Source: Aminobacter niigataensis
Lineage (GTDB): Bacteria > Pseudomonadota > Alphaproteobacteria > Rhizobiales > Rhizobiaceae
Assembly (NCBI RefSeq): GCF_014200015.1
Contig: NZ_JACHOT010000004.1
Location: 62,001-126,000, forward strand
DNA length: 64,000 nucleotides
Direction: 5' to 3'
In this document: positions 35,111 to 46,144 of the stretch, one piece after another
Layout of the letters: every line of letters begins with the position of its first letter
Position numbering within the stretch: the first letter of the stretch is position 1
Translations under genes and position numbers: made by a program
Notes under the pieces: generated by a model
Told to the model about the DNA's origin: nothing
Databases searched by the model: none
What the model saw: the letters and a program-made list of their open reading frames with translations, nothing else

Positions 35111-35500
35111 ATGACCATGAAAACCAAGATCACCATCCTGACCGCCGTTCTGCTGCTTGCCGGCGCCATCGGCAGCGCCAACGCCGCCGGCGGTTTCTCG
35201 GCCGGCTCGGGCGGCGGCGACCGTCCGTCGGGCCCGAGCGATATCTCCGACGCACCGGGCGGCAATGGCCCTTCGGGTCCCGGCGACATCTCGGATGCCC
35301 CTGACAACGACAAGCCGTCTGGTCCGAGCGGCAAGGCCTCGTCGGGCAATGACGGCGTGACCGAAGACAAGTACTGCAAGAACGGCTCGAGCAAGTTCCC
35401 GGATTGCAACACCAAGTTCATCCAGGACTGCAAGGCCGCAGGTGGCAACATGTCGGGCCAGCAGGGTTGGGGTGGCAAGACTTGCCGGGAACCCTCCTGA
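35111..35500 (+). CDS. small secreted Cys-containing protein with short repeats
   Basis: 129 residues; start at ATG 35111 or 35117 after AAGGGAAA. Signal peptide ITILTAVLLLAGAIGSANAA. The mature protein is a Gly/Ser/Pro/Asp-rich low-complexity stretch with a repeated unit (PSGPSDISDAP, PSGPGDISDAP, then PSGPSG), followed by a compact C-terminus with four cysteines (YCKNG, PDCNT, QDCKA, KTCRE) likely forming two disulfides. No family is recognised. Ends with its own terminator. Confidence 0.72.
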   Translation: MTMKTKITILTAVLLLAGAIGSANAAGGFSAGSGGGDRPSGPSDISDAPGGNGPSGPGDISDAPDNDKPSGPSGKASSGNDGVTEDKYCKNGSSKFPDCNTKFIQDCKAAGGNMSGQQGWGGKTCREPS

Positions 35501-35555
35501 TGTCGTGAGGCGTCGGCCTCGCTCGAGCGTCGGTCGCCCGCATTCTGCCATCCGG

Positions 35556-35580
35556 AAAACCCCGCATATCGCGGGGTTTT
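35556..35580 (+). terminator. terminator of the secreted-protein gene
   Basis: CCCCGC (35560-35565) / GCGGGG (35571-35576) stem, loop ATATC, flanked by A4 and T4. Confidence 0.8.
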
Positions 35581-35602
35581 CTGCGTTGGCGCCTAGGCAA
35601 CG

Positions 35603-35626
35603 AAAAAGCCCCGCTCGCGGCGGGGC
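35603..35626 (-). terminator. csbD terminator
   Basis: Seven-bp stem GCCCCGC / GCGGGGC (35608-35614, 35620-35626); on the minus strand it is followed by T5. Faces the neighbouring plus-strand terminator. Confidence 0.75.
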
Positions 35627-35667
35627 TTCGTCTGCCGCTCAAGGCGACCGTGCTGCTCAGAGACGGT

Positions 35668-35865
35668 TCAGTGGCGCGAAAGCCAGGTGTCGATGTCCTT
35701 TTCGGCCTCTTCCTGCGCCTGGCCGTAGCGGGCTTGCAGCCTGCCGGCGAGTTCGGTCCGCTTGCCCTTGATGACGTCGAGATCATCGTCGGTCAGCTTG
35801 CCCCACTGGGCCTGAACCTTACCCTTGAACTGCTCCCAATTGCCTTCGATCTGGTTCCAATTCAT
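35668..35865 (-). CDS. CsbD-family stress protein
   Basis: 65-residue cytosolic protein starting MNWNQIEGNWEQFKGKVQAQWGKL, the CsbD signature; the longer open frame upstream has no similarity. Helical and highly charged; molecular role unknown, but CsbD genes are regular members of general stress regulons. A close match to an EcfG promoter lies 52 bases upstream. Confidence 0.92.
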   Translation of the reverse strand: MNWNQIEGNWEQFKGKVQAQWGKLTDDDLDVIKGKRTELAGRLQARYGQAQEEAEKDIDTWLSRH

Positions 35866-35916
35866 CGCGTTCTCCTTTTGGGATTTGGCACGACAGGTCC
35901 GCCGCACTGGTGTTTC

Positions 35917-35941
35917 AACGCCCTGCCGCCGGTCGGGTTCC
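35917..35941 (-). promoter_or_regulatory. candidate EcfG (general stress sigma) promoter of csbD
   Basis: On the minus strand GGAAC (35941-35937) and CGTT (35920-35917) with a 16-base spacer match the alphaproteobacterial EcfG/RpoE2 consensus. The position gives a leader of about 45 bases before the csbD ATG. Confidence 0.75.
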
Positions 35942-36067
35942 CAAATTTTGCAAAACATGAATGTGTCAATCATCTTTTCATCAAACCTTGTTGACTTGAC
36001 TGTGACGGCAGCCTTGCGGCGTTGGTGCATTGCAACATTTTTCGAACATAGCCCCGCAATCGGAGAC

Positions 36068-36526
36068 ATGTCCTTGACCCTGACGACCGAAAATTCCGGC
36101 CGCCGACTTTTCATCACCGCGCTCCGCGGCCTTTATTCGAACCTGCACGATTCTGCCGAAACGATCCTGCGTGTCGTTGCCGGCGTTGCCCTGGTCACGC
36201 ACGGCCTCGGCAAGATTTCCGACCCGTTCGGCGCAGCCGGCATGGTCGAGGGCCTCGGCTTCTACCCCGGCGCCTTCTGGTCGCTGCTGTTGTCATGCAC
36301 CGAGTTCTTCGGCGGCATCCTGATCGCCATCGGCCTGTTCACCCGCCCGGCATCCTTTGCGGCCATGTTCGTGCTGCTGGTGACCGTCTGGTTCCACTGG
36401 ATCACCATGGGCCAGGGCTACCAGGGCGCCGAAAAGTCGATCATCTGGGCGGCGATCTTCCTGTTCTTCGCAATCCGTGGCGGTAATCGCCACTCGGTCG
36501 ACGCCCGCCTCGGCCGCGAATTCTAG
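36068..36526 (+). CDS. DoxX-family membrane protein
   Basis: 152 residues from ATG 36068 (MSLTLTTENS). Four hydrophobic helices; the motif RVVAGVALVTHGLGKISDPFG and the EFFGGILIAIGLFTRPAS stretch define DoxX. Members are linked to redox and thiol stress, with no single reaction established. Divergent from csbD across about 200 bases. Confidence 0.88.
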   Translation: MSLTLTTENSGRRLFITALRGLYSNLHDSAETILRVVAGVALVTHGLGKISDPFGAAGMVEGLGFYPGAFWSLLLSCTEFFGGILIAIGLFTRPASFAAMFVLLVTVWFHWITMGQGYQGAEKSIIWAAIFLFFAIRGGNRHSVDARLGREF

Positions 36527-36665
36527 ACCCTGCCTCCCAAGGCAAACCACAAGCCCGCGCCAGATCGGCGCGGGCCGCTCCGCATGGAGCCTCGATGATT
36601 GCCTTTTCCGCGAAACGGGCTAAGAACGCTGACATCCCTGCCCCTTTTGGCGACCGGAGCCAGCG

Positions 36666-37640
36666 ATGACTGAAATTCTGCAGACCCCGCAACTCGTGAC
36701 CGTATTCGGCGGCTCAGGCTTCCTCGGCCGGCATGTCGTGCGGGCGCTGGCCAAGCGCGGGTATCTGGTGCGTGTCGCCTGCCGCCGCCCCGACCTCGCC
36801 TTCCATCTGCAGCCGCTCGGCAATGTCGGCCAGATCCAGCCGGTCCAGGCCAACCTGCGCGTGCGCTGGTCGGTCGACCGCGCCGTCCAGGGCGCATCGC
36901 ATGTCGTCAATCTCGTCGGCATCCTGCATGAAGGCGGCCGCCAGCGTTTCTCCACGGTCCAGGAGTTCGGCGCCCGTGCCGTGGCCGAGGCCGCACGCGC
37001 CGTCGGCGCTTCGCTGACACATGTCTCGGCGCTCGGCGCCAACGAAAACTCGCACTCGATCTACGCCCAGACCAAGGCGCGCGGCGAAAAGGCGGTCCTG
37101 GCGACCCTGCCCGAGGCAGTGATCTACCGGCCGTCGATCGTCTTCGGTCCCGAGGACGGCTTCTTCAACCGCTTTGCCAACATGGCGCGTTTCTCACCGG
37201 TGCTGCCGCTGATCGGCGGCGGTGAAACCCGCTTCCAGCCGATCTATGTCGGCGACGTTGCCGAGGCCATCGCGCGCGCCGTCGACGGCAAGGTCAAGGG
37301 CGGCACCATCTATGAGCTCGGTGGCCCGCAGGTGCTGAGCTTCAAGCAGTGCATGGAACAGATTCTCGAGGTCATCGACCGCAAGCGCAACCTGGTCCCG
37401 GTACCGTGGTGGGCTGCCAATCTGCAGGCATCGATCCTCGGCCTTCTGCCCAACCCGCTGCTGACCAAGGACCAGGTCACGCTGCTGCGCTCCGACAACG
37501 TCGTGTCCAAGGCAGCGCAGGACGAAGGCCGCACCATCGCCGCCGTCGGCATCGCACCCAAGACCACGGCCTCGATCCTGCCGAGCTACCTCTGGCGCTA
37601 CCGCGCTGCTGGCCAGTTTACCCGCAGGACGGAAGCCTGA
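36666..37640 (+). CDS. NAD(P)-binding protein, complex I NDUFA9-like
   Basis: 324 residues, atypical SDR with TVFGGSGFLGRHVVRAL at 12-28, YAQTKARGE in place of YxxxK and IYRPSIVFGPEDGFFNRFA. This pattern matches the alphaproteobacterial NDUFA9-type proteins, related to an accessory subunit of mitochondrial complex I; the bacterial role is not firmly known. Convergent with uppP. Confidence 0.85.
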   Translation: MTEILQTPQLVTVFGGSGFLGRHVVRALAKRGYLVRVACRRPDLAFHLQPLGNVGQIQPVQANLRVRWSVDRAVQGASHVVNLVGILHEGGRQRFSTVQEFGARAVAEAARAVGASLTHVSALGANENSHSIYAQTKARGEKAVLATLPEAVIYRPSIVFGPEDGFFNRFANMARFSPVLPLIGGGETRFQPIYVGDVAEAIARAVDGKVKGGTIYELGGPQVLSFKQCMEQILEVIDRKRNLVPVPWWAANLQASILGLLPNPLLTKDQVTLLRSDNVVSKAAQDEGRTIAAVGIAPKTTASILPSYLWRYRAAGQFTRRTEA

Positions 37641-37754
37641 CCGGCTGAGGGCGCGTCAGCGCCTTCTCCAGGAAAATTTGCGCAAGCGGCACCACGAGCG
37701 CCATCACGGTCGTGGTGCTTGAGCTATTGCGCCGCGGGCTGAGGGGGCGGGTTC

Positions 37755-38585
37755 TCAGCCCCAGACTATCAGCGCGATCAACCCGACGCTGCCGACCAGC
37801 AGCCGCCACCAGCCGAACAGCGCGTAGCCGTTGCGCGAGACGTAATCGAGCAAATGGCGCACCACGAACAGCGCAGTCAGGAAGGCAGCAAGGAAGCCGA
37901 CGCCGATGATCGGCAGGTCGGCTGCCGAAAGGATGTCGCGGTTCTTGTAGAGATCGAAGGCAAAGGCGCCCGCCATGGTCGGCATGGCCAGGAAGAACGA
38001 GAATTCGGCGGCGGCGCGCTTCTCCACCCCCATCAGCAGCGAACCGACGATGGTGGCACCCGAGCGCGAGGTGCCGGGGATCATCGCCAGGCACTGGAAC
38101 AGGCCGATCTTGAGATAGACAGAGAGCGGAAAATTGGTGACGTCGCCATAGCGCGGCTTGAGGTCGAGCTTGTCGAGAAACAGCAGCACGATACCGCCGA
38201 GGATCAGCATGATGCAGATCAGCCGCGGCGATTCGAACAGCACCGTCTTGATGAAGTCGTGCGCCAACGCGCCGATCAGTGCCGCCGGCAGGAAGGCGAT
38301 CAGGATGCCTGCGACGAAACGCTGCGTCTGCGGGTCGCGCGGCAGGTCGACCAGCATCCGCCACAACCGCGCCCAGTAGACCGACAGGATCGCCAGGATA
38401 GCGCCGAGCTGGATCAGAATCTCGAAGGTCTTGCCGGTCGAGTTGAAGCCGAGGAAATGCCCGGCCAGCAGGATGTGGCCGGTCGAGGAGACCGGGATGA
38501 ATTCGGTGAGCCCCTCGAGCAGTCCGAGCAGCAGCGCGTCGATGATAGTCTGGCTTTCCATTCCGGTCCCCGCGGGATCGTTCAT
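37755..38585 (-). CDS. uppP: undecaprenyl-diphosphatase
   Basis: Integral membrane phosphatase (276 residues; ATG at 38561 also plausible) recycling undecaprenyl diphosphate for wall and polysaccharide synthesis and giving bacitracin tolerance. Motifs [14 protein letters not shown] and [15 protein letters not shown] carry the catalytic Glu, Ser, His and Arg residues. About eight helices. A stem GGGCTGAG/CTCAGCCC overlaps the stop codon and may help termination. Confidence 0.94.
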   Translation of the reverse strand: MNDPAGTGMESQTIIDALLLGLLEGLTEFIPVSSTGHILLAGHFLGFNSTGKTFEILIQLGAILAILSVYWARLWRMLVDLPRDPQTQRFVAGILIAFLPAALIGALAHDFIKTVLFESPRLICIMLILGGIVLLFLDKLDLKPRYGDVTNFPLSVYLKIGLFQCLAMIPGTSRSGATIVGSLLMGVEKRAAAEFSFFLAMPTMAGAFAFDLYKNRDILSAADLPIIGVGFLAAFLTALFVVRHLLDYVSRNGYALFGWWRLLVGSVGLIALIVWG

Positions 38586-38722
38586 TCGCGATTGCTTGTC
38601 ATGGGGCGGAACTCACCCTATAGGTCGGGTCGCCCGAGAGCCCGGTGCGCCGGGCCCAGAAGCTCTAGCGGCGCGGCAAGCGATTCGCCAGAGCGCCACC
38701 GATCACGAAATTTCGCAGGACC

Positions 38723-39415
38723 ATGCTGACGCTTTTCCACCACCCGATGTTCGCCACATGCCGCTTCGTCCGCCTGGCGTTCGGCGAATATGGCGAAGAA
38801 TTGGCCCTGATCGAAGAGAAGCCGTGGGCGCGGCGCAAGGAATTCCTGTCGCTCAATCCGGCGGGAACACTGCCGGTGCTGCTGGCCGAAGGCGACGTTC
38901 CGATCGTCGGCGCGATGATCATCTCCGAATATATCGACGAGACCCGCGGCGTGCTGAAGCGCGAGCGCCGGCTGTTCGCCGAAGACCCGATGGAGCGCGC
39001 CGAGATCCGCCGCCTCACCGACTGGTACCTGACCAAGACCGATAGCGAAGTGACCCGTCACCTGGTGCGCGAGCGCGTGCTGAAGCCGCATATGCCCGAA
39101 TCGGCCGGCGGCGGTTCGCCCGATTCGGCGGCGATCCGCGCGGCGCGCGCCAATATCCGCCAGCACATGAAATACACCAACTGGCTGGCCGGCACGCGCC
39201 ACTGGCTCGCCGGTACGCGCATCACCTATGCCGACCTTGCCGCGGCGGCCTCGCTGTCGGTGCTCGACTATCTCGGCGAAATCGACTGGCGCGAACATTC
39301 ATCGGCGCGCGAATGGTACACCAGGGTCAAGTCGCGGCCATCCTTCCGGCCGCTGCTCGCCGACCGGGTACGCGGCCTGACCCCGGCATCGCATTATGCG
39401 GACCTCGATTTCTGA
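38723..39415 (+). CDS. fzlA: GST-family protein, FzlA-like (FtsZ-binding)
   Basis: 230-residue glutathione S-transferase fold: N-terminal thioredoxin-like [35 protein letters not shown], and the all-helical C-terminal domain. The conserved end [12 protein letters not shown] and the position overlapping queG resemble FzlA, the division protein of Caulobacter and other alphaproteobacteria that binds FtsZ and lacks normal GST activity. A genuine GST is the alternative. Confidence 0.72.
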   Translation: MLTLFHHPMFATCRFVRLAFGEYGEELALIEEKPWARRKEFLSLNPAGTLPVLLAEGDVPIVGAMIISEYIDETRGVLKRERRLFAEDPMERAEIRRLTDWYLTKTDSEVTRHLVRERVLKPHMPESAGGGSPDSAAIRAARANIRQHMKYTNWLAGTRHWLAGTRITYADLAAAASLSVLDYLGEIDWREHSSAREWYTRVKSRPSFRPLLADRVRGLTPASHYADLDF

Positions 39416-40559
39416 TACGGCGCTGCGCCAGCTGATCGAGCGCGAGGCCCAACGCGCCGGCTTCGCCGCCGTCGCCGTCACGCGGCCCGACGCCATCCCG
39501 CTCGCCCCTGCCCGCCTCGCCCAGTTCGTCGAGGAAGGCCTGCACGGCTCGATGGGCTGGATGGCCGAGACGCTGGAGCGCCGCGCCGAACCTTCCGTGC
39601 TGTGGCCCGAGGTGCGCTCGATCATCGTCCTGGCCATGAACTACGGCCCCGACACGGACCCTCGAACTCTTCAGGAAATGCCCGACCGTGCCGCGATCTC
39701 GGTCTATGCCCGCAACCGCGACTATCACGACGTCATGAAGGGCCGGCTGAAGGAGATCGCCGGCAAAATCGTCGCCCGCGCAGGCTGCGACGTGAAGGTG
39801 TTCGTCGACACCGCTCCGGTCATGGAAAAACCGCTGGCCGAGGCGGCCGGGCTCGGCTGGCAGGGCAAGCACACCAATCTGGTCAGCCGCGAATTCGGCT
39901 CCTGGCTGTTCCTCGGCACGATCTTCACCACCGCCGAACTTGCACCCGACGAGGCCGAGATCGACCATTGCGGCTCCTGCCGCGCCTGCCTCGACGCCTG
40001 CCCGACCGATGCCTTCCCGGCGCCCTACAGGCTCGATGCCCGGCGCTGCATCTCCTACCTGACCATCGAGAACAAGGGTCCGATCCCGCTCGAATTCCGC
40101 AAAAAGATCGGCAACCGCATCTATGGCTGCGACGACTGCCTCGCCGCCTGCCCGTGGAACAAGTTCGCCCAGGCGGCCTCGGAGCAGAAGCTCGCCGCCC
40201 GCGACGACCTGCGCCAGCCGCGCCTTGCCGAACTGCTGTCGCTGGACGACGCGGCGTTCCGAATCTTCTTCTCCGGATCGCCGGTCAAGCGCATCGGCCG
40301 CGACCGCTTCGTCCGCAACGTGCTGGTCGCCGCGGGCAATTCGGGCGACAGGTCGCTGATCGCGCCTTGCCAGGCTCTGCTCGGCGACGCTGCGCCGCTG
40401 GTCAGGGGCGCCGCCGTCTGGGCGCTGTCGCGTCTTGCCGGGCCGGAAGCCGTTTCGGCTCTTGCGCATCAGGCGCTGAAGGTCGAAACCGAACAAGACG
40501 TGATAGCCGAATGGCAGGCGGCCCTCACGCAGTCTGAACCCGCATGGACGCAGGCATGA
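39396..40559 (+). CDS. queG: epoxyqueuosine reductase
   Basis: Final step of queuosine tRNA modification: reduces epoxyqueuosine with cobalamin and two [4Fe-4S] clusters. 387 residues. Cluster motifs [17 protein letters not shown] and [14 protein letters not shown] are intact, and the C-terminal HEAT-like region is present. Its first 20 bases overlap the end of the fzlA-like gene, and it overlaps the next gene by 4 bases. Confidence 0.95.
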   Translation: MRTSISDTALRQLIEREAQRAGFAAVAVTRPDAIPLAPARLAQFVEEGLHGSMGWMAETLERRAEPSVLWPEVRSIIVLAMNYGPDTDPRTLQEMPDRAAISVYARNRDYHDVMKGRLKEIAGKIVARAGCDVKVFVDTAPVMEKPLAEAAGLGWQGKHTNLVSREFGSWLFLGTIFTTAELAPDEAEIDHCGSCRACLDACPTDAFPAPYRLDARRCISYLTIENKGPIPLEFRKKIGNRIYGCDDCLAACPWNKFAQAASEQKLAARDDLRQPRLAELLSLDDAAFRIFFSGSPVKRIGRDRFVRNVLVAAGNSGDRSLIAPCQALLGDAAPLVRGAAVWALSRLAGPEAVSALAHQALKVETEQDVIAEWQAALTQSEPAWTQA

Positions 40560-41470
40560 CCCAGCAGAACATCTTCATCTTCGGTGCCGGTTATTCCGGC
40601 AAGGCCTTCGCCCGGGACCGGCCACAGGGCGTCCGCGTCTCCGGCACGACCCGCACGGTCGAGAAATTTGCCGGCCTCGAGGCCGCAGCCATCGAGCCGC
40701 TGTTGTTCGACGGGCATCTGACGTCCGAAATTCGCGCCAGGCTCGCCGAGACCACGCAGTTGGTGGTATCGGCAGCACCCGGCGCCGACGGCGACCCCGT
40801 GCTCGACGTCGCCCGCGACGCCATCCTCCACCACATGCCGGCGCTGCGCTGGATCGGCTATCTCTCGACCGTCGGCGTCTATGGCGACCATGGCGGCAAA
40901 TGGATCGACGAGACCGCCGAATGCCGGCCCAAGCCGGGCCGCTCGCAGGCCCGGCTCGACACCGAGCAGGCTTGGCACGAACTCGGCGAGGAGGTTGGCC
41001 GGCCGGTCGCGATCCTGCGCCTGTCGGGCATCTACGGCCCGGGACGCAACGCCTTCGTCAATCTCGAGAATGGCACCGCAAAGCGCCTGATCAAGAAGGA
41101 CCAGGTGTTCAACCGCATCCATGTCGACGACATCTCGGGTGCGCTCTGGCACCTGCTCGACGCCGACCGTGGCGGCATCTACAACGTCACCGATGACGAG
41201 CCGGCGCCGCCGCAGGATGTGGTGAGCTATGCCGCCGCGCTGATGGGCGTCGATGCGCCACCGGAAATTCCCTTCGAGACTGCCCAACTTTCGCCCATGG
41301 CACGGTCCTTCTATGGCGAGAACAAGCGTGTCGCCAACACCGAGATTCGGGCCACGGGATATGAGTTCCGCTTCCCGGACTACCGGGCCGCATTCGACCG
41401 GATGTGGGCCGACGGCAGCTGGCGCGGCGAAGGGAAAAGCGACAGGCGCAGTCCGATAAGGCAAGGCTGA
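40556..41470 (+). CDS. atypical SDR / NAD(P)-binding epimerase-like protein (YeeZ-like)
   Basis: 304 residues from the ATG overlapping the queG stop. Rossmann motif [14 protein letters not shown]; sugar-epimerase-like segments [21 protein letters not shown] and [12 protein letters not shown]; the usual YxxxK is not evident. Resembles the YeeZ/YbjS group of uncharacterised nucleotide-sugar epimerase-like proteins. Translational coupling with queG is visible; function unknown. Confidence 0.78.
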   Translation: MTQQNIFIFGAGYSGKAFARDRPQGVRVSGTTRTVEKFAGLEAAAIEPLLFDGHLTSEIRARLAETTQLVVSAAPGADGDPVLDVARDAILHHMPALRWIGYLSTVGVYGDHGGKWIDETAECRPKPGRSQARLDTEQAWHELGEEVGRPVAILRLSGIYGPGRNAFVNLENGTAKRLIKKDQVFNRIHVDDISGALWHLLDADRGGIYNVTDDEPAPPQDVVSYAAALMGVDAPPEIPFETAQLSPMARSFYGENKRVANTEIRATGYEFRFPDYRAAFDRMWADGSWRGEGKSDRRSPIRQG

Positions 41471-41568
41471 GCGGGGTCGGTCGCACAGCGAAATGACTGG
41501 GGTGCGGGCGCCGGAATTTACCATTCGGTAACCGTGGCAGCCCAAGCTGGCGGAGAGGACAAAACTCC

Positions 41569-42669
41569 ATGACGGCATTTTTCAGTAGAATTCTGGGCAA
41601 GGCGGCGCGGCTCGCCATGGCGTTCGCCGCCCTTGGCCTTGTCGGTCTCGACATGCAGGCCGCAAGTGCTGCGGAACTCGCCAAGGACCTGTTCGGCAAC
41701 AAGAGGCTGCCGGCGGCGGTTGCCGCGCGCTCCTACGGCTTCTACTCCAAGGGCTGCTTCTCCGGCGGACTGGCAATCGCCACCGACGGACCGACCTGGC
41801 AGGCCATGCGCCTGTCGCGCAACCGGCGCTGGGGCCATCCCAAGATGATCGCGCTGATCGAAAAGCTGTCGCGCGAGGCCACCGCCGACGGTTGGCCCGG
41901 CCTCCTGATCGGCGATATCTCGCAGCCGCGCGGCGGCCCGATGCTGACCGGTCACGCCTCGCACCAGATCGGCCTCGACGCCGACATCTGGCTCACGCCG
42001 ATGCCGGACCGCAGGCTGTCGCCGACCGAGCGCGAGAACATGAGTGCGGTCTCGATGGTCAACGAAAAGACCCACCGCGTCATCGAAAAGCGCTGGACGC
42101 CGGCACATACGCGCCTGCTCGAACGCGCCGCCAGCTATCCGGAAGTCGAGCGCATCCTGGTCAATCCGGGCATCAAGCAAAAGCTCTGCGAAACAGTCAC
42201 CGGCGATCGTTCGTGGTTGCGCAAGGTCCGGCCGTTCTGGGGCCACGACTACCATTTCCACGTCCGCATCGGCTGCCAGCCCGGCTCGAAAGGCTGCAAG
42301 GAGCAGGATCCGACGCCACGCGGCGACGGCTGCGACAAGTCGCTGGCCTGGTGGTTCACTGAGGAACCATGGCGCCCGGCCACCGGTCCTGCGAAGCCCA
42401 AGGCGCGCGACATCATGACGATGGCGAGCCTGCCCAAGGAATGCCGCGCCGTACTCGACGCCCCCTCGCCCGCCAATGAGGCCGCCGTGACCTTCCACGG
42501 CAAGGGTGGCGCACCGACCGCGGTCGTGGCCGCTCCGGCACCTGAACAACCGGAAGTCGCGGACACGCCCGTCATCACCGATGACGGCACGCCGGCTGCG
42601 GCAAACGCCTTCGCACCCCGGCCTTCGGTCGACATTCCGCTGCCGCGTCCGCGCCCGAAGACGCAGTAG
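41569..42669 (+). CDS. mepA: penicillin-insensitive murein endopeptidase
   Basis: Periplasmic zinc metalloendopeptidase (M74) cleaving D-Ala-meso-DAP crosslinks in peptidoglycan. 366 residues: signal peptide to about residue 35 (...QAASAAE), zinc ligands in GHASHQIGLDADIW and the later HDYHFHVRIGC, plus several conserved Cys. The C-terminal 80 residues form a proline/alanine-rich tail ending PLPRPRPKTQ, longer than in E. coli MepA. Confidence 0.93.
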   Translation: MTAFFSRILGKAARLAMAFAALGLVGLDMQAASAAELAKDLFGNKRLPAAVAARSYGFYSKGCFSGGLAIATDGPTWQAMRLSRNRRWGHPKMIALIEKLSREATADGWPGLLIGDISQPRGGPMLTGHASHQIGLDADIWLTPMPDRRLSPTERENMSAVSMVNEKTHRVIEKRWTPAHTRLLERAASYPEVERILVNPGIKQKLCETVTGDRSWLRKVRPFWGHDYHFHVRIGCQPGSKGCKEQDPTPRGDGCDKSLAWWFTEEPWRPATGPAKPKARDIMTMASLPKECRAVLDAPSPANEAAVTFHGKGGAPTAVVAAPAPEQPEVADTPVITDDGTPAAANAFAPRPSVDIPLPRPRPKTQ

Positions 42670-42773
42670 GGACGGACTGCAACCTGCCGATCGGGCCGAT
42701 GCCATGTCGCTTCCAAAAGCATGGAAATCGGTCTATGGATTTCAACCGATTTAATTCTTCCGGATGAACTCGT

Positions 42774-43157
42774 GTGACCCCTGCATCGCGTCTCGCCCTG
42801 ATCGCCCATGACGAGAAGAAGGACGACCTGGTCGCTTTCGCAGCCGACCATGTCGAGTTCCTGAAGACCTGCCATATCGTCGCCACCGGCACCACCGGGC
42901 AGCGCATCCTCGCCGCCTGCCCGGGCCTCAACCTGACGCCACTGAAGAGCGGGCCGCTTGGCGGCGACCAGCAGATTGGCGCCCTGATCAGCGAGGGCAA
43001 GATCGACCAGTTGATTTTCTTCGTTGATCCGCTGACGCCGATGCCGCATGACGTCGACGTGAAGGCATTGATGCGGCTTGCCATCGTCTACGACATTCCC
43101 ATGGCGTTGAACCGGGCGACGGCCGAGATCATGCTCGAGAATCAAGAGAACGGCTGA
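42774..43157 (+). CDS. mgsA: methylglyoxal synthase
   Basis: Converts dihydroxyacetone phosphate to methylglyoxal, a glycolytic bypass under phosphate limitation. 127 residues from a GTG at 42774. Motifs [31 protein letters not shown] (catalytic Asp), [17 protein letters not shown] (His). Lies 26 bases before glk. Confidence 0.94.
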   Translation: MTPASRLALIAHDEKKDDLVAFAADHVEFLKTCHIVATGTTGQRILAACPGLNLTPLKSGPLGGDQQIGALISEGKIDQLIFFVDPLTPMPHDVDVKALMRLAIVYDIPMALNRATAEIMLENQENG

Positions 43158-43183
43158 ACGCCGACGCAGGGACGGAACCGGGA

Positions 43184-44206
43184 ATGTCACATCAGAGCGA
43201 CCAGGCGCAGGCTCTCCCGTTCCCGATCCTGATCGGCGACATCGGCGGCACGAATGCGCGCTTCGCCATCGTCGAGAGCGCCGACAAGGATGCCGGCGAG
43301 CCGCGCATCGTCCAGACTGCCAGCTATGCCAACATCGACGACGCCATCCTCGCCGTGCTCGACGGCGCGCCGGTCAAGCCGCGCTCGGCGGTGCTTGCCG
43401 TCGCCGGCCCGGTCGAGGGCGACGAGATCGCGCTCACCAATTGCCCCTGGGTGGTGCGTCCCAAGCAGATGTTTGCGACCATCGGGCTGACCGACATCCT
43501 GGTGCTCAACGACTTCGAGGCCCAGGCGCTCGCGGTCGTGGCGCTGGGTGACGACCACATGGAAAAGATCGGCTCCGGCGAGCCGGAAGAGGGCGCCGGG
43601 CGCGTCGTGCTCGGGCCGGGCACAGGCCTTGGCGTCGCCGGCCTGATCCATGCCCTGGGACGCTGGATTCCGGTGCCCGGCGAAGGCGGTCACATGGATA
43701 TCGGCCCGCGTTCCCAGCGCGACTTCGAGGTCTTCCCGCATCTCGAAAAGCTCGAAGGCCGCATTTCGGGTGAGCAGATCCTGTGCGGCCGCGGGCTGGT
43801 CAACACCTACCGCGCCGTCGCCCTCGCCGACGGCAAGACGCCCACGCTCACCCAGCCGGCACAGGTCACGGCGGCGGCTCTCGCCGGCAGCGATCCCATC
43901 GCCGAGGAAGCGCTGTCGCTGTTCGTGACCTGCCTCGGCCGCACCGCCGGCGACCTGGCGCTGGTGTTCAAGAGCAAGGGCGGCGTCTTCCTGACAGGCG
44001 GCATCGCCCAGAAGATCGTGCCGGCGCTGAAGCAGGGCAACTTCCGCAAGGCCTTCGAGGACAAGGCGCCGCATCGCGAACTGATGGCCTCGATGCCTGT
44101 CTATGTCATCACCCACCCTCTCGCGGCGCTTGCCGGGCTTGCGGCCTACGCCCGCACCCCCTCCTTGTTCGGCATCGAAACCGGAGACCGGCGCTGGCGC
44201 GCCTAG
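43184..44206 (+). CDS. glk: glucokinase
   Basis: ATP-dependent glucose phosphorylation. 340 residues with [13 protein letters not shown] (ATP phosphate-binding), [21 protein letters not shown] and [20 protein letters not shown] (sugar-binding Glu/His). Follows mgsA closely, so the two sugar-metabolism genes may be co-transcribed. Confidence 0.95.
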   Translation: MSHQSDQAQALPFPILIGDIGGTNARFAIVESADKDAGEPRIVQTASYANIDDAILAVLDGAPVKPRSAVLAVAGPVEGDEIALTNCPWVVRPKQMFATIGLTDILVLNDFEAQALAVVALGDDHMEKIGSGEPEEGAGRVVLGPGTGLGVAGLIHALGRWIPVPGEGGHMDIGPRSQRDFEVFPHLEKLEGRISGEQILCGRGLVNTYRAVALADGKTPTLTQPAQVTAAALAGSDPIAEEALSLFVTCLGRTAGDLALVFKSKGGVFLTGGIAQKIVPALKQGNFRKAFEDKAPHRELMASMPVYVITHPLAALAGLAAYARTPSLFGIETGDRRWRA

Positions 44207-44287
44207 CCGCGGCCAAAAGGCGGTTTCCCCCGCCGGCGTCATGCTCTATGAGGGGCGCAGTTTTCGCGTAGCGACAGGACTACCTGT

Positions 44288-46144
44288 TTGACCACAGCCC
44301 AGATGGAAAAGGCCAAGGCCTCGCGCGGCGAGATCGTCGGCGTGATCCGGCGTGTCGCCGCCGAGAATGGCCGCGCCTACGCCTGGCAATACGGGCTCGC
44401 CGCGCTGTTCCTGCTCGTCATCGCCGGCACCACGGCCTTTACCGCCTGGATCATGCGCGACGTCATCGACGAGATCTTCTACCGCCAGCGCGCCGACCTC
44501 ATCGCCTTGATCTCGCTGGCGATCCTCGCATCCTTCGCGCTGCGCGGCATCGCCACCTATGGCCAGGCGGTCATACTCGCCAAGATCGGCAACAATCTCG
44601 TCGCCCGCTACCAGCGCCGCATCTTCGACCACCTGATGAAGCTCGGCATGGACTTCTTCTCGGCCCAGCGGTCGTCCCAGCTCGTCGCGCAGATCAACCA
44701 GAATGTCGGCGGCGTGCGCGACCTGCTCAACATCACCGTCACCTCGATCGCCCGCGACGCGGTTTCGCTGGTCGCCCTCGTCGGCGTCATGGTCTACCAA
44801 GACCCGGTGCTGTCGATGATCGCCTTCCTGATCGGCCCGCCGCTGGTGCTCCTCGTCGGCCATCTGATGCGGCGGCTGCGCAGGCTCAACCGCGAGGCCA
44901 TCCTGGTCAATTCGAGGCTGTTCGGCGCGGTGCAGGAAGCTGTTCAGGGCGTTGCCATCGTCAAGGCCTTCACCATGGAAGACCAGCTGTCAAAGCGGAT
45001 GGACGCTCTGGTCAGCGACGTCGAAGCGCGCTCCAACAAGATCGCCCGGGTTTCGGAACGGCTGTCGCCGATCTCCGAAACGCTGGCCGGCGTCGTCGTT
45101 GCCACAGTCATCGCCTATGCCGGCTACCGCTCGACCATGGGCGCACAGCCGCCCGGCGCGGTCTTTTCCTTCATCACCGCGTTGTTGCTCGCCTACGACC
45201 CCGCCCGCCGCCTTGCCCGCACCCAGGTCGGGCTCGAGCGCGCGCTGGTCAATGCCCGCATGATCTACGAGATCCTCGACACTGAGCCGCGCCAGGAAGA
45301 CACTCCCGATGCAGGCGCTCTCAAGGTCGGCAAGGGCGATATCCGCTTCGAAGCCGTCTCCTTCTCCTATGGGCCGGACATGCCGGTCCTGCATGAGGTG
45401 AGCTTCACCGCAGCCGGCGGCAAGACGACCGCAATCGTCGGCGCCTCGGGTGCCGGCAAGTCGACGCTGATCGCACTGCTGCAGCGCTTCTACGACGTCG
45501 ACGGCGGCCGCATCGAGATCGACGGCCAGGACATCGCCCACGTCACCAAGCGTTCGCTGCGCCAGTCGATCGCCTATGTCTCGCAGCACCCCTATTTGTT
45601 CGAAGGCACAATCGCCGACAATATCCGCTACGGCCGCGCCGGCGCCACGGACGACGAGATCCGTCTGGCGGCCGAGCAGGCCTTCGCCGACGAGTTCATC
45701 CGCCAGCAGCCCGATGGCTACGACACGCCGGTCGGCGAAAGCGGCGCCTCGCTTTCGGGCGGCCAGCGCCAGCGCATCTCCATCGCCCGGGCGCTCGTCC
45801 GCAAGGCGCCGATCTTGCTGCTCGACGAGGCGACCTCCGCGCTCGACAATGAATCCGAAGCGCGGGTACAGGCGGCACTTTCGACCGTCATGCAGGGGCG
45901 CACCACCATCGTCATCGCCCATCGGCTCTCGACCGTGGTCAGCGCCGACCATATCGTCGTGCTCGATCAGGGCCGGCTGGTCGAGCAAGGCACGCATGCG
46001 GACTTGATGGCCGATCCCAACAGCGTCTATGCCCGGTTTCACAATCTGCACGACGAAGCCGGGCTCGGTCTGGTGGACGATACAGGCGAGACGAAAAAAG
46101 AGGAGCCGCAGCGCGCCAGCGCTGCCGCAGGGAGCTTGCGATGA
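44288..46144 (+). CDS. ABC exporter, fused membrane and ATPase domains (MsbA-like)
   Basis: 618-residue half-transporter. Six-helix membrane domain to about residue 330, then the ATPase: Walker [10 protein letters not shown], signature LSGGQRQR, Walker [13 protein letters not shown] and switch His in VIAHRLSTV. Start is a TTG at 44288; ATG five codons later (44303) is possible. Resembles lipid/drug exporters of the MsbA/BmrA group; substrate unknown. The stop overlaps the dapB start by 4 bases. Confidence 0.9.
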   Translation: MTTAQMEKAKASRGEIVGVIRRVAAENGRAYAWQYGLAALFLLVIAGTTAFTAWIMRDVIDEIFYRQRADLIALISLAILASFALRGIATYGQAVILAKIGNNLVARYQRRIFDHLMKLGMDFFSAQRSSQLVAQINQNVGGVRDLLNITVTSIARDAVSLVALVGVMVYQDPVLSMIAFLIGPPLVLLVGHLMRRLRRLNREAILVNSRLFGAVQEAVQGVAIVKAFTMEDQLSKRMDALVSDVEARSNKIARVSERLSPISETLAGVVVATVIAYAGYRSTMGAQPPGAVFSFITALLLAYDPARRLARTQVGLERALVNARMIYEILDTEPRQEDTPDAGALKVGKGDIRFEAVSFSYGPDMPVLHEVSFTAAGGKTTAIVGASGAGKSTLIALLQRFYDVDGGRIEIDGQDIAHVTKRSLRQSIAYVSQHPYLFEGTIADNIRYGRAGATDDEIRLAAEQAFADEFIRQQPDGYDTPVGESGASLSGGQRQRISIARALVRKAPILLLDEATSALDNESEARVQAALSTVMQGRTTIVIAHRLSTVVSADHIVVLDQGRLVEQGTHADLMADPNSVYARFHNLHDEAGLGLVDDTGETKKEEPQRASAAAGSLR

